Both the position numbers and the translations under genes were made by a program. A stretch of DNA of 64,000 nt from Paucibacter sp. Y2R2-4 (GTDB taxonomy: Bacteria > Pseudomonadota > Gammaproteobacteria > Burkholderiales > Burkholderiaceae_C): assembly GCF_025717535.1 (NCBI RefSeq), contig NZ_JAJIRO010000002.1, forward strand, positions 744,001 to 808,000, given 5' to 3'. Below are positions 53,465 to 62,699 of this stretch, piece after piece (the stretch's first letter is position 1; the number at the start of each line of letters is the position of its first letter). The notes beneath the pieces are model-generated. The model saw only the letters and a list, made by a program, of their open reading frames with translations. It did not search any database and was not told where the DNA came from.

Positions 53465-54318
53465 AGCTCGATCTCTCCTTCAAACACGGTTTGCGCAGGT
53501 CCTGTCAAGAACACCGGCGCTTGCAGACCGGCGCTCAGGCCGGCCCATTCGATTCTCAAATCACCCCCGCGGGCATGCACTTCCACCGCCTCGTCCAGCA
53601 AACCCAAACGGATGCCGGCCACCACGGCAGCGCAGGCCCCCGTGCCACAGGCCAGGGTTTCGCCGGCATCGCGCTCAAACACCCGCAGTCGCACCTCTTG
53701 GCGCGACACGATTTGCATAAAGCCGGCATTGACCTTGCGCGCAAAGCGCGCATGCGCCTCCACCAAGGGTCCGATCCGTTCCACTGGCGCTGCGTCCACA
53801 TCGGCAACCAATTGCACCGCATGCGGGTTGCCCATGGACAGCACGGCGACTTCACAAGCAGCCTCAGCCAGCGGCCATAAGTCGAAGCCACCCAAGTGGC
53901 GAGCGTTCAAGCCCTGCGAATCAAAGGGCAGGCGCGCGTGTTCAAACACCGGCGCGCCCATGTCCACGCTAACCCGGCCGTCTTCGCGCAAATGCAATTC
54001 CAGCAAGGCATTGACGGTCTGCACCCGGATGCTGCGCTTGGGGCTGAGGCCTTTCTCGTTCACATAACGAACAAAGCAGCGGGCGCCATTGCCGCAGTGC
54101 TCGACCTCGTCACCGCTGTTGTTGAAGATGCGGTAGCGAAAGTCCACCTCGGGCGAGTCGCTGCGCTCGATCACCAAGATCTGGTCACAACCCACGCCAA
54201 AGCGCCGATCGCCCAAACGGCGGATCTGCTCGGGGCTCAAGGTCAAGGGGGCTTGCAGGGCATTGATGACGCAAAAGTCATTGCCCGCGCCCTGCATTTT
54301 GGTGAAGCGCAGTTTCAT
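53461..54318 (-). CDS. dapF: Diaminopimelate epimerase
   Basis: 285 residues. Converts LL- to meso-diaminopimelate for lysine and peptidoglycan. Starts [20 protein letters not shown]. Two catalytic cysteines: Cys75 in [11 protein letters not shown], and the second in [16 protein letters not shown] near residue 220. First of the coupled dapF-DUF484-xerC-OM-rlmI series; the gap to the acyltransferase gene upstream is 45 bp. Confidence 0.97.
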   Translation of the reverse strand: MKLRFTKMQGAGNDFCVINALQAPLTLSPEQIRRLGDRRFGVGCDQILVIERSDSPEVDFRYRIFNNSGDEVEHCGNGARCFVRYVNEKGLSPKRSIRVQTVNALLELHLREDGRVSVDMGAPVFEHARLPFDSQGLNARHLGGFDLWPLAEAACEVAVLSMGNPHAVQLVADVDAAPVERIGPLVEAHARFARKVNAGFMQIVSRQEVRLRVFERDAGETLACGTGACAAVVAGIRLGLLDEAVEVHARGGDLRIEWAGLSAGLQAPVFLTGPAQTVFEGEIEL

Positions 54319-54363
54319 TCTTGGATTATCACCGCGCGCCTCTGCGTGGCACCTGGCTCGCCC

Positions 54364-55254
54364 TCAGTTGTAGAAAGACGGCTCGCCCTCCGGTCGTGTC
54401 TTGAAGCGTTTGTGCACCCACAGGTACTGCGCCGGGTTCTCGCGCACCCGCGCTTCCAGCCAGGCATTCATCTGCGTCGCATCCGCCACCAGGTCGCCGC
54501 TGGGGTAGCCCTCGGGCGCGGCCCAAGCCTCGACCACATAGCCTTGGCCGCCCGGCAGCATGGTGACGATCAAGGGTTGCACCACCATGCCCATAGAACT
54601 GGCGATCTTGGAGGGCGCAAGCAAGGTGCAGGTCGACACGCCGAAGAAAGGCACAAAGGCCGAATCCTTGACGCCAAAGTCCATATCGGGCGCGTTCAAA
54701 AAGGCATAGCCTTGGCGAATCAAGCGCAAAACGGGGCGGATGCCCTCGTGCCGGTCGACAAACGCGGTCTTGCCGAAGCGAGCACGGCCCGCCAGCATGC
54801 GGGCGTCAAACACCGGATTGCTTTGCGGCTGATAGACATCAACGCCCGGATTTTTCTGATTCAACATCAGCGCCGGCGCGGCCCATTCCAGGCCCGCGAA
54901 ATGCGGCAACACCCACATCACCGGCGCTTCGCTGGTCTCGGCCAGTTTGATGTCTCCCTTGATCTGAACCAGGCTTTGCAGGCGCTCGGCCGAGGCAAAC
55001 CAAAGCAGACCTCGCTCCAACACGCTGCGCCCCATCCAGCCAAAGTGCTCACGCGCCAGTTGCTCACGCTCAGCAGCGGAGCGCTCGGGAAAGCAGAGTT
55101 CCAAATTGCGCAAGGCAATCCGGCGACGGCGTTTCGCCAGATGCCAAAGCAGCCAACCTAGACCGCGACCCAAGGCCGCCAAGATCGACAGGGGCAAAAA
55201 ATGCAAGAGCCACAACAGGCCGATGGCGAAATGCGCGGCGAGGCGAGATCCCAT
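54364..55254 (-). CDS. Lipid A biosynthesis acyltransferase, LpxL/HtrB family, copy 1
   Basis: 296 residues. N-terminal hydrophobic segment, then LRNLELCFPERSAAEREQLA, the HX4E catalytic motif LPHFAGLEWA, AFLNAPDMDFGVKDSAFVPF and PAQYLWVHKRFKTRP, all of LpxL/LpxM. It adds a secondary acyl chain to lipid A at the inner membrane. ATG 55254 has GGGAGG 7 bp upstream and lies 2 bp after the stop of the second acyltransferase. The pair probably places two different acyl chains. Confidence 0.93.
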   Translation of the reverse strand: MGSRLAAHFAIGLLWLLHFLPLSILAALGRGLGWLLWHLAKRRRRIALRNLELCFPERSAAEREQLAREHFGWMGRSVLERGLLWFASAERLQSLVQIKGDIKLAETSEAPVMWVLPHFAGLEWAAPALMLNQKNPGVDVYQPQSNPVFDARMLAGRARFGKTAFVDRHEGIRPVLRLIRQGYAFLNAPDMDFGVKDSAFVPFFGVSTCTLLAPSKIASSMGMVVQPLIVTMLPGGQGYVVEAWAAPEGYPSGDLVADATQMNAWLEARVRENPAQYLWVHKRFKTRPEGEPSFYN

Positions 55255-55256
55255 GT

Positions 55257-56150
55257 TCAAGCCTCCCGTCCGGCGTCAACGTCGGCAGGCGCGACGCCAA
55301 TATCGAGGCCGCGGGGTTGCTTGTAGCGGTTGTAGCCCCAGAGGTACTGCTCGGGGGCCAGGCGGATCAACTGTTCCATGGATTGATTGATGAGGGAGGC
55401 TGCGGATTCTGGCGCGGAATCGGCCGAAATTTCGGGCCCCGGGTAGACGTGAATGGCATAACCGCGCCCGGCGCTCAGTCGCTCCCCCCAAATCAGCAAC
55501 GGTGTCGCACCGGTTTGTTGCAGCAAACGCGCCGCCAAAGTCATGGTGTAGGCCGAGCGGCCAAAGAAAGGCGCCCACACCCCCAAGCCCTCGGGCGGCA
55601 CCTGATCGGGCAAGAGACCAATGGTTTGACCACGGCGCAGCGCGCGGATCATTTGCCTCACACCCGCCAAAGTCGCGGGCGCGGTGGCCAAACCTGGCCG
55701 ACTGCGCGAGGCCTCCACCACGGTGCGCAACCAAAGCTGCCGCGCCGGACGATACAAGACGGTGATCGGAGCCTCCGGGCTGGCAAAGCGCTCGGCATAG
55801 GCTTGCGCGGTGATTTCGAAACAACCCAAATGCGGCGTCAACATCACAATGCCTCGCCCATGAGCCAGCGCCTGTTCGATCAATTCAGCGCCATGCCAGC
55901 GCACAAAATCCCCCAGCGGCAAACTCGGCGGGCGCATCCACAACCAGGGGATCTCCATCATCATGCGTCCGGCACCGGCAATGCCCCCACGCGCCGCGCG
56001 CCACGCCAGTCCAGCGATCTGCACATTCGCCTGGTAGCGACGCCGATAACTGGCCGAAGCCCAATAGGTCAACCAACCCATGCTTGCACCCACACCGTGC
56101 AGCACACGCAAGGGCAATTTCGCCAGGGTTCGGAACAGCAGCATCAACAT
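55257..56150 (-). CDS. Lipid A biosynthesis acyltransferase, LpxL/LpxM family, copy 2
   Basis: 297 residues. Same family as the neighbour but only distantly alike. Motifs: VMLTPHLGCFEITAQ (HX4E), VLYRPARQLWLRTVVEASRS, LLPDQVPPEGLGVWAPFFGR and LAPEQYLWGYNRYKQP. It starts MLMLLFRTLAKLPLRVLHGV. It is divergent from metK with 176 bp between. Which chain it adds cannot be read. Confidence 0.93.
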   Translation of the reverse strand: MLMLLFRTLAKLPLRVLHGVGASMGWLTYWASASYRRRYQANVQIAGLAWRAARGGIAGAGRMMMEIPWLWMRPPSLPLGDFVRWHGAELIEQALAHGRGIVMLTPHLGCFEITAQAYAERFASPEAPITVLYRPARQLWLRTVVEASRSRPGLATAPATLAGVRQMIRALRRGQTIGLLPDQVPPEGLGVWAPFFGRSAYTMTLAARLLQQTGATPLLIWGERLSAGRGYAIHVYPGPEISADSAPESAASLINQSMEQLIRLAPEQYLWGYNRYKQPRGLDIGVAPADVDAGREA

Positions 56151-56155
56151 ATTTC

Positions 56156-56326
56156 TATAATCTCGTTATCGCCGAGTTAATTTGGACAACTTGCGGGGCG
56201 ATGCGGGCTTTATTCAAATGAATGAAACATCCGCCGGGCAGCGATGCTCAACAAATGCTGCTAAAGCGTTCGCCGCGTCTCCCGACAGCACGGCAACGCC
56301 GATCAACTGTTAACTGGAGTGTAAAA
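56156..56326 (+). promoter_or_regulatory. metK promoter and long leader
   Basis: TATAAT at 56156-56161 is a good -10 box on the plus strand; the -35 is unclear. A transcript from about 56168 would have a leader of about 160 nt. GCAGC (near 56240) can pair with GCTGC (near 56257), followed by CCGACAGCACGGCAACGCC, which could fold further. The leader looks like a candidate regulatory RNA, but I match no known riboswitch. Confidence 0.4.
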
Positions 56327-57508
56327 GTGGCGAACAACGATTTTCTCTTTACTTCTGAATCTGTCTCTGAAGGTCACCCCGACAAAGTCGCGGACCAGAT
56401 CTCGGACGCGATTCTCGACGCAATCTTCGCCCAAGACCCACGCTCGCGTGTGGCGGCCGAAACCTTGACCAACACCGGCTTGGTCGTGTTGGCCGGTGAA
56501 ATCACCACCAACGCCCATGTGGACTACATCCAAGTGGCGCGCGACACCATCAAGCGCATCGGCTACGACAACACCGAGTACGGCATCGACTACAAGGGTT
56601 GCGCGGTGCTGGTCGCCTATGACAAGCAAAGCAACGACATCGCCCAAGGCGTGGACCATGCGTCTGATGATCACCTGAACATCGGCGCCGGTGACCAAGG
56701 TCTGATGTTTGGCTATGCCTGCGATGAGACGCCCGAGCTGATGCCCGCGCCCATCTATTACGCTCACCGCCTGGTGGAGCGCCAAGCGCAACTGCGTAAA
56801 GACGGCCGCCTGCCCTTCCTGCGCCCTGACGCCAAGAGCCAGGTGACGATGCGCTATGTGGACGGCAAGCCGCACTCGATCGACACGGTGGTTTTGTCCA
56901 GCCAGCACAGCCCCGAGATGAGCGACGGCAGCAAGATGAAGCCCGAGTTCATCGAAGCGGTGATCGAAGAAATCATCAAGCCGGTGCTGCCGCCCGCTTG
57001 GTTGAAGGAAACCAAGTATCTGATCAACCCAACCGGCCGCTTCGTCATTGGCGGCCCGCAAGGCGATTGCGGTCTGACCGGCCGCAAGATCATTGTTGAC
57101 ACCTATGGCGGTGCCTGCCCGCACGGCGGTGGCGCCTTCTCCGGCAAAGACCCCAGCAAGGTGGATCGCTCGGCCGCTTATGCCGCCCGTTATGTGGCCA
57201 AGAACATCGTGGCTGCCGGCCTGGCTCGCCAATGCCAAATTCAGGTCGCCTACGCCATCGGCGTGGCCAAGCCCATGAATGTGACGGTGTACACCGAAGG
57301 CACCGGCGTGATCAGCGACGACAAGATCGCCGCCCTGGTCAACGAGCATTTCGATCTGCGCCCCAAGGGCATCATCCAGATGCTGGACCTGCTGCGCCCC
57401 ATCTACGCCAAGACCGCCGCCTACGGCCACTTCGGTCGCGAGGAGCCCGAGTTCACGTGGGAGCGTACAGACAAAGCTGCAGCGCTGCGCGCAGCGGCTG
57501 GCCTGTAA
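56327..57508 (+). CDS. metK: S-adenosylmethionine synthetase
   Basis: 393 residues. Makes SAM from methionine and ATP. GTG start at 56327 with GGAG about 8 bp upstream; the protein begins [20 protein letters not shown], the family N-terminus with the GHPDK motif. Other motifs are [51 protein letters not shown] and [14 protein letters not shown]. Upstream start codons in frame would put extra residues before the conserved start. A strong terminator follows. Confidence 0.97.
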   Translation: MANNDFLFTSESVSEGHPDKVADQISDAILDAIFAQDPRSRVAAETLTNTGLVVLAGEITTNAHVDYIQVARDTIKRIGYDNTEYGIDYKGCAVLVAYDKQSNDIAQGVDHASDDHLNIGAGDQGLMFGYACDETPELMPAPIYYAHRLVERQAQLRKDGRLPFLRPDAKSQVTMRYVDGKPHSIDTVVLSSQHSPEMSDGSKMKPEFIEAVIEEIIKPVLPPAWLKETKYLINPTGRFVIGGPQGDCGLTGRKIIVDTYGGACPHGGGAFSGKDPSKVDRSAAYAARYVAKNIVAAGLARQCQIQVAYAIGVAKPMNVTVYTEGTGVISDDKIAALVNEHFDLRPKGIIQMLDLLRPIYAKTAAYGHFGREEPEFTWERTDKAAALRAAAGL

Positions 57509-57544
57509 AGCCACTCACAGTCTTTAGGCTCTAGCCCTCTCGCC

Positions 57545-57570
57545 AAGCCCGCGCCCTGCGCGGGCTTTTT
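57545..57570 (+). terminator. Terminator of metK
   Basis: AAGCCCGCGC (57545-57554), loop CCT, GCGCGGGCTT (57558-57567), then TTT. A perfect 10-bp stem, 36 bp after the metK stop. Confidence 0.93.
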
Positions 57571-57590
57571 GTTTGGCCTTTGCTGCTGAG

Positions 57591-57985
57591 GGCAAATGGC
57601 GGGATCTGGCGCATTGCGGTCTTTAGGGTTCCTCTTGCAGAGGCCATCGGGGGCACGATTCCGCTCATGTCCTCCGGCTCTGGCTGCGCCAGACCCTCCC
57701 CCTTTACTTCGCTTCACCGTACCCCCGACGCCCTCGGCGATTGTTCTTGCGCCACGACCAATCCTGCCGGAGCAGGACGGCTGGGCGCTCTGAACCGCGA
57801 GGTAAATGAGGAGACCCGGGCGCAAGCTCGGGGCGGGGGACTGAGCTCGGACTCAAGGCGTCCTGAGGACGGCTTGAGCCTAGCGAAGGGCTGGTCCGCT
57901 GGACCAGACAGGAGCGGCGTGAAGCCCCCAAGTGGCTTGATCGCCGCCAAGCCAAAGGACTGCAAAGCGCCATTTGCAGCCAAGC
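57591..57985. repeat. Imperfect inverted repeat pair after metK
   Basis: Arm A about 57591-57700 (plus), arm B about 57880-57985 (minus). Anchors: CAAATGGCG at 57593-57601 against CGCCATTTG at 57968-57976; CCGCTCATGTC at 57661-57671 against GACAGGAGCGG at 57907-57917 (one mismatch). Both arms then carry a small hairpin, as do the arms near 28 kb: GGTCC/GGACC at 57892-57904 in arm B. The layout GCTCATG followed by hairpin is shared by both loci. Confidence 0.6.
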
Positions 57986-58008
57986 AATCCAAAAACCTCG
58001 GAACAAAA

Positions 58009-58056
58009 AAAACCGCCGGCACTGAGCAAGAGCCTTGCTAGGTGGCGGCGGGTTTT
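58009..58056 (-). terminator. Probable terminator of the lnt-ygjP operon
   Basis: Outer stem AAAACCGCCG/CGGCGG-G-TTTT (58009-58018 and 58046-58056, one bulged G) around a perfect inner hairpin AGCAAG/CTTGCT (58025-58039). The A-run 58004-58012 reads as a T-run on the minus strand. It lies about 214 bp after the ygjP-like stop. Confidence 0.6.
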
Positions 58057-58269
58057 CAGCCTTTTATTTTGGCAAACAGCGAAAGGCGAACTTGAAGCCT
58101 TGCGAAGTGATCGGTCTTGAACTGATCCTGTTTGCTGGCGATGACAGCATGTGAAGAAAGTTTGCTGGAAGGCCAAGACATCAACAAGCCCCCCTTTGGT
58201 GGGATAGCCCCATCCACGCAAACTCACGTCTGGTATTCGCCTGGTATTTTCGGTTTGAAGTGCCGATTT

Positions 58270-59103
58270 CTACTCGGCAATGATGGACTCATCGCGCAAC
58301 TGGCTGCGGGCCTGCTCAAACTCAGGCAACACTGAGCGCACCACCTCCCAGAAGCGGGCGCTGTGGTTCATCTCGCGCAAATGAGCCAACTCATGCGCCA
58401 CCACGTAGTCGATGATGGCGGGCGAGAAATGGATCAAGCGCCAGTTCAGGCGAATCGAGCCATCGACACTGGCGCTGCCCCAGCGGGTTTGGGCCGAGCT
58501 CAGGCGCAAATGTTTCATCTCCACACCCAAGGCCTGCGCAAAGTGTTGGCAGCGAGGCTCAAACACTGCGCGTGCACGGCGCTTGAGCCAAGCTTGCGCC
58601 AGATCGCGAATCTGCTCTTCGCTGGCTTGCGCTGGCAGCCCCAAAAGCAGCAAGGCGCCGGTTTCATCCAGACGCACACCCGTCAGGTTTGGGTCTAAAC
58701 GCAGCCAAACTGGCTGGCCCAGATACCTCAACATACCGCCTTCACGCCACTCGATTCGTGCCGCTTCGACACGCCGAGCGCGCTCGCCCTGCTCGACCAG
58801 CTTGCGCAAGATCCAATCTGATTTTTGCAACAGCGCCCGCTCGATATCGGCTTGCGGCAACCAACGCGGGGCACTGACGCGCAGGCCCTCGGTGCTCACG
58901 ACAAAGCCGATGCTGCGGCGCCGGGCTCTGCGCAACTCATAGGCGACCCGGTGTTCACCCAAGCTCAATTCACGGGTGCTTTTGGCGGAAGGCGAGTCTG
59001 CAGCTCCGGGCGCCTTGGCCATGCGGGGCGCCACCGACTCGGTGTCCGCATGAAACAAAGACAGTTGCGAATCTTGCAGGAGCTGAGCCAGTCGCTTGAG
59101 CAT
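58270..59103 (-). CDS. YgjP-like M48/DUF45 metalloprotease
   Basis: 277 residues. Zinc site VVAHELAHLREMNHSARFWE (HExxH, and a third His in MNHS) at about residues 235-255, after VRLNWRLIHFSPAIIDYVVA-like helix context. The N-terminal 45 residues are unlike the family and may be flexible. YgjP-like proteins are small metal-dependent hydrolases of unknown substrate. It follows plsC on the same strand with a 39-bp gap and is the last gene of the lnt series. The ATG at 59103 (MLKRLAQLLQDSQLSLFH) is open to doubt. Confidence 0.9.
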   Translation of the reverse strand: MLKRLAQLLQDSQLSLFHADTESVAPRMAKAPGAADSPSAKSTRELSLGEHRVAYELRRARRRSIGFVVSTEGLRVSAPRWLPQADIERALLQKSDWILRKLVEQGERARRVEAARIEWREGGMLRYLGQPVWLRLDPNLTGVRLDETGALLLLGLPAQASEEQIRDLAQAWLKRRARAVFEPRCQHFAQALGVEMKHLRLSSAQTRWGSASVDGSIRLNWRLIHFSPAIIDYVVAHELAHLREMNHSARFWEVVRSVLPEFEQARSQLRDESIIAE

Positions 59104-59142
59104 GCTGTGAGCGCCTCTTGCCGAGAGTGGTAACGATCAGAC

Positions 59143-59922
59143 TTACGCGGCCGCCGCGCTGGCCTTGGATTCGCGGTAGGCCGAGGGGTCAAGGCGACGC
59201 ATTTCCGTCTCGATCCAGGTTTCGACTTCGCGCATCAATTCGCCAGCCTCTCGGCCCACCGATGGAATCGGTTTGCCAATCGAGATGTCCACCACGCCAG
59301 GCCGCAACAAAAAGCTCTTACGGGGCCAGCACACGGCCGAGTTCGCCGCAATCGGCACCACCGGCACGCCGGTTTCGATCGCCAAACGGCTGCCGCCAGT
59401 TTTGTACTCGCCCTTTTGACCCCGCGCGATGCGGGTGCCTTCAGGGAACATGATGACCCAATGGCCCAGAGCGGCCAATCGCTTACCCTGCTCGGCCACT
59501 TTGGTCCAGGCCTGAGCCCGCTTGCTGCGATCGATATGGATCATGTCCATGCGCGCCATCGCCCAACCGAAGAAAGGCACATATAGCAGTTCGCGCTTGA
59601 ACACATAGGCCAAGGGGTGCGACATCAGCGCCGGGTAGGCAAAAGTCTCCCAGGTACTTTGATGCTTGGACAAGAGAATCACCGCCGAGCGCCGGTCGGC
59701 TTCAGTCGGCAAGTTCTCCATGCCCTGAATGCGCCACTGCACGCCACAGATATAGCGTGCGCCGTAAATCGCCAGACGCAACCATCCCGCGCAAGACCAG
59801 TAGACCTTGTCGCCCTTGGCGAACACAGAGATCAACAAGACGGCCAGGGCCCAGGGAATCACCGTGACGGTCAGAAACAAAACAAACAAGAAAGACCGCA
59901 CAGCGGCGAGCAAGAAAGACAT
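59143..59922 (-). CDS. plsC: 1-acyl-sn-glycerol-3-phosphate acyltransferase
   Basis: 259 residues. Makes phosphatidic acid at the inner membrane. N-terminal hydrophobic segment (LFVLFLTVTVIPWALAVLLI); motifs LLSKHQSTWETF (HX4E), VFKRELLYVPFFGWAM and VIMFPEGTRIARG, and VPVVPIAANSAVCWPR. Ends in an Ala-rich tail. Its ATG shares one base with the gmhB stop (TGATG), so it is coupled. Acts on lysophosphatidic acid by family; acyl preference unknown. Confidence 0.95.
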   Translation of the reverse strand: MSFLLAAVRSFLFVLFLTVTVIPWALAVLLISVFAKGDKVYWSCAGWLRLAIYGARYICGVQWRIQGMENLPTEADRRSAVILLSKHQSTWETFAYPALMSHPLAYVFKRELLYVPFFGWAMARMDMIHIDRSKRAQAWTKVAEQGKRLAALGHWVIMFPEGTRIARGQKGEYKTGGSRLAIETGVPVVPIAANSAVCWPRKSFLLRPGVVDISIGKPIPSVGREAGELMREVETWIETEMRRLDPSAYRESKASAAAA

Positions 59923-60542
59923 CAGTTCAATTCTCCAGGGCCGGTATTCGGCGGCAAGTCTTCACCGCGCGCATCGGCTTTGCTACGGCGTTCTTCATGA
60001 ATCAAGGTTTCGGCAAAGGCGCTGAGGCTGGCATGCACCCGCGTGCCAGGCACCAGGGCCACCATATCGGCCAACTGCTCCTCATCCAGCATGCCCAGGC
60101 GATCGCTGCGCACCAAGTGCGGAATGCAGCCCGCCGCCTTGGCCGTCTGCAGGTCCCGCAAGGACGCGCCCACCATATGCACTTGCGACAGACCGACGCC
60201 AAAGCGCTCGCCAATCTGCAAGAGCAAACCGGGCAAGGGCTTGCGGCAATCGCAGCCCTCTTCCGGTGTGTGCGGGCAGAAGAAGGCAGCGTCCAGGCGA
60301 CCGCCCTTTTCGGCCAGCAACTGATTGAGTCGCAGGTGAATGGCGTTCAGCGAGGCCATGTCCAAGAGCCCGCGGCCAATACCGGGCTGGTTGGTCGCCA
60401 TCACCGTGTGCCAGCCTGCATGATTCAAGCGAGCCACGGCCTCCAGTGCACCCGGCAGAGGCTGCAACTCCTCGACCGACTTCACATGATCGTCGCGGTA
60501 ATGGTTGAGCGTCCCGTCACGCCCCAAGATGACCAGCTTCAT
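59922..60542 (-). CDS. gmhB: GmhB-like HAD phosphatase with lost catalytic aspartates
   Basis: 206 residues. GmhB normally removes the 7-phosphate of heptose 1,7-bisphosphate in LPS core synthesis. The zinc-binding FFCPHTPEEGCDCRKPLPG and TNQPGIGRGL regions are intact. But motif I reads MKLVILGRDGTLN: Gly7 (codon GGG) stands where the nucleophile Asp should be, and motif IV reads VGASLRDLQTAKAAGC: Ala126 (GCG) stands where the first metal-binding Asp should be. The ATG at 60542 fits the family N-terminus; 60572 is an alternative. It lies between glyS and plsC, the usual place. It may be inactive or do something else. Confidence 0.9.
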   Translation of the reverse strand: MKLVILGRDGTLNHYRDDHVKSVEELQPLPGALEAVARLNHAGWHTVMATNQPGIGRGLLDMASLNAIHLRLNQLLAEKGGRLDAAFFCPHTPEEGCDCRKPLPGLLLQIGERFGVGLSQVHMVGASLRDLQTAKAAGCIPHLVRSDRLGMLDEEQLADMVALVPGTRVHASLSAFAETLIHEERRSKADARGEDLPPNTGPGELN

Positions 60543-60590
60543 GGGGTGACTGTGATCGGAACGCATGGGCATATCCTTGTGAGTAAAGCG

Positions 60591-62696
60591 TTAGCTGGCC
60601 AGGCGCGACAGATCGGCCACACGGTTCATGGCCTCGTGCAGCGTCTTCAAGAGCCCCAAGCGATTGGCGCGCAAGGCCGGGTCTTCGGCGTTCACCATCA
60701 CGCCATCAAAGAAAGCGTCGACCGGTGTGCGCAAGGTCGCCAGTTCGCGCAGCGATGACTCGTATTGACCCGCGTGGAAGAGGCTGTCCGCAATCGGCCG
60801 CACATTCTTCAAAGCCGTCGCCAGATGCTGCTCGGCCGCTTCCTGCAGCAGGGCCTCATCGATACGCGCCGCCACCGCCTGCTCGCTCTTCTTCAAGATA
60901 TTGCCGATGCGCTTGTTGGCTGCTGCCAAGGAGGCGGCTTCAGGCAAGCCCGCAAAAGCGCGCACGGCCTGCAAACGCGCAGCCACATCGGCGAGGCGCT
61001 GCGGGCGCAGGGCCAGCACGGCGTCGACCTCTTGCGCGCTATAGCCCTGCTCGCGCAGCGAGCCAGACAAGCGATCAAAGACAAACTCGCCCAAGGCCAC
61101 GCTCGGGTCTTGAATCAAAGCACCAAAAGCCGGCACCGCGGCCTGAATCAGGGCATCCAGACCCAGGCCAGACGCGCGCTCGCTGAGCATGCGCACCAAG
61201 CCCAAGGCGTGACGGCGCAAGGCAAACGGATCCTTGTCGCCGGTCGGCAACTGACCAATACCGAACATCCCGACCAGGGTTTCCAGCTTGTCGGCCAGAG
61301 CCACAACCAAGCCGACCTCGTTGCGCGGCAACTCGTCGCCGGCAAAGCGCGGCTTGTAATGGTCTTCAATGGCGATGGCCACCGCTTCGCTGAGGCCGTC
61401 ATGGCGCGCGTAATAGCCCCCCATGATGCCTTGCAGCTCGGGGAACTCACCAACCATATCGGTCAACAGGTCGGCCTTGGCCAGATGGGCCGCTTGATCG
61501 ACTTGCTCGGTCAGCACACCGCCGCCCAACAGCCCCGCAATCGCGCGGGCGATCGCACGCACCCGCTCGACGCGTTCGCCCTGCGTGCCCAGCTTGCCGT
61601 GGTAAACCACCTTGGCAAGACCTGGCACCCGATCGGCCAGCGTCTTCTTGCGGTCCTGATCGAAGAAGAACTTCGCGTCGGCCAGGCGCGGGCGCACGAC
61701 GCGCTCATTGCCTTCAATCACCGCGCTGGCGTCGGCCGGGCTGATGGCGCTGACAACCAGGAAATGATTCGTTAGCTTGCCAGCAGCGTCCAGCAGCGGG
61801 AAGTACTTCTGATTGGCCTTCATGGTCAGAATCAGGCATTCCTGCGGCACAGCCAAGAACTCGGGCTCGAACTGGCAGCTCAGCACATTCGGGCGCTCGA
61901 CCAGAGCCGTCACCTCGTCCAGCAGGGCTTCGTCCTCGATGGGCTTCAGGCCTTGCTTGGCCGCAGCCGCCTGCAGCTGGCGCGCGATCTCGGCGCGGCG
62001 CTCGGCAAAGCCGGCGATCACGGCGCCCTGATCGCGCAGCTGCGCGGCATAGCTGTCGGCGCTCTCAATCGTCAACTCAGGCGTGCTGGCCTCGAAGCGG
62101 TGGCCGCGCGTGGTGCGGCCCGATTGCAGGCCCAGGGCGGACACGGCCACCAGCTCCGCGCCGTGCAGGGCGACGATGCCGTGCGCCGGACGCACGAACT
62201 TCACATCGGTCCAGCCGTCTTTCAGCTGGTAGGTCATGACCTTGGGAATAGGCAGCTTGGCCAGGCTCTCGTCCAGGGCTTTTTGCAGGCCTTCGGCCAG
62301 GGTGGCACCGGGCACCAGCTGGTCCAGGAACAGGGCCTCGGCCTTGCCATCGGGCAAGCGCTTGAGCTGGGGCAGCACCGAGGTATCGGCGCCGATGCTG
62401 GCCAGCTTCTTCAGCAGGGCCGGCGTGGCTTGACCTTCGGCGTTCAGCGCCACCGCCACCGGCATCAGCTTTTGCTGCACGGCGCGGTCGGCGGCCTTGG
62501 GCGCCACATTCGTCAGGTGCAGGCCGAGGCGACGTGGCGTGGCGATGGCGGTCGCTTGCGCGCCCTCGCCCACCAGGCCCTGGGCCTTGAGGCTGTCCAC
62601 CAGCACGGCGGAGAAAGCCTCGCCCAGCTTTTTGAGCGCCTTGGGCGGCAGCTCTTCGACAAACAGTTCGATCAGCAGGTTCTTGTGCGCGCTCAT
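60591..62696 (-). CDS. glyS: Glycyl-tRNA synthetase beta subunit
   Basis: 701 residues. MSAHKNLLIELFVEELPPKA is the GlyS N-terminus; LDEVTALVERPNVL, ECLILTMKANQKYFPLLDAA and GILKK-type later motifs occur, with the C-terminal anticodon-binding part ending LLKTLHEAMNRVADLSRLAS. The beta subunit recognises tRNA and works only with the alpha subunit (alpha2-beta2). It follows glyQ by 3 bp. Confidence 0.97.
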   Translation of the reverse strand: MSAHKNLLIELFVEELPPKALKKLGEAFSAVLVDSLKAQGLVGEGAQATAIATPRRLGLHLTNVAPKAADRAVQQKLMPVAVALNAEGQATPALLKKLASIGADTSVLPQLKRLPDGKAEALFLDQLVPGATLAEGLQKALDESLAKLPIPKVMTYQLKDGWTDVKFVRPAHGIVALHGAELVAVSALGLQSGRTTRGHRFEASTPELTIESADSYAAQLRDQGAVIAGFAERRAEIARQLQAAAAKQGLKPIEDEALLDEVTALVERPNVLSCQFEPEFLAVPQECLILTMKANQKYFPLLDAAGKLTNHFLVVSAISPADASAVIEGNERVVRPRLADAKFFFDQDRKKTLADRVPGLAKVVYHGKLGTQGERVERVRAIARAIAGLLGGGVLTEQVDQAAHLAKADLLTDMVGEFPELQGIMGGYYARHDGLSEAVAIAIEDHYKPRFAGDELPRNEVGLVVALADKLETLVGMFGIGQLPTGDKDPFALRRHALGLVRMLSERASGLGLDALIQAAVPAFGALIQDPSVALGEFVFDRLSGSLREQGYSAQEVDAVLALRPQRLADVAARLQAVRAFAGLPEAASLAAANKRIGNILKKSEQAVAARIDEALLQEAAEQHLATALKNVRPIADSLFHAGQYESSLRELATLRTPVDAFFDGVMVNAEDPALRANRLGLLKTLHEAMNRVADLSRLAS

Positions 62697-62699
62697 AAC

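Larger units (their letters stand above)
57571..58269. other. Second gene-free stretch, after metK
   Basis: About 700 bp without a credible gene. The left two thirds contain an inverted repeat pair (see repeat entry). At 58009-58056 lies a long hairpin that may be a terminator. The part 58057-58269 holds nothing recognised apart from TTTGCTGG twice (near 58131 and 58160). Confidence 0.7.

Noticed and set aside
56162-56326. Classical SAM riboswitch before metK
   Set aside because: No SAM-I or SAM-II core could be matched by eye; kept only as an unclassified leader.
57714-58022. Minus-strand frame of 102 residues after metK
   Set aside because: It lies in the inverted-repeat region, with overlapping frames of similar quality on both strands; no support for coding.
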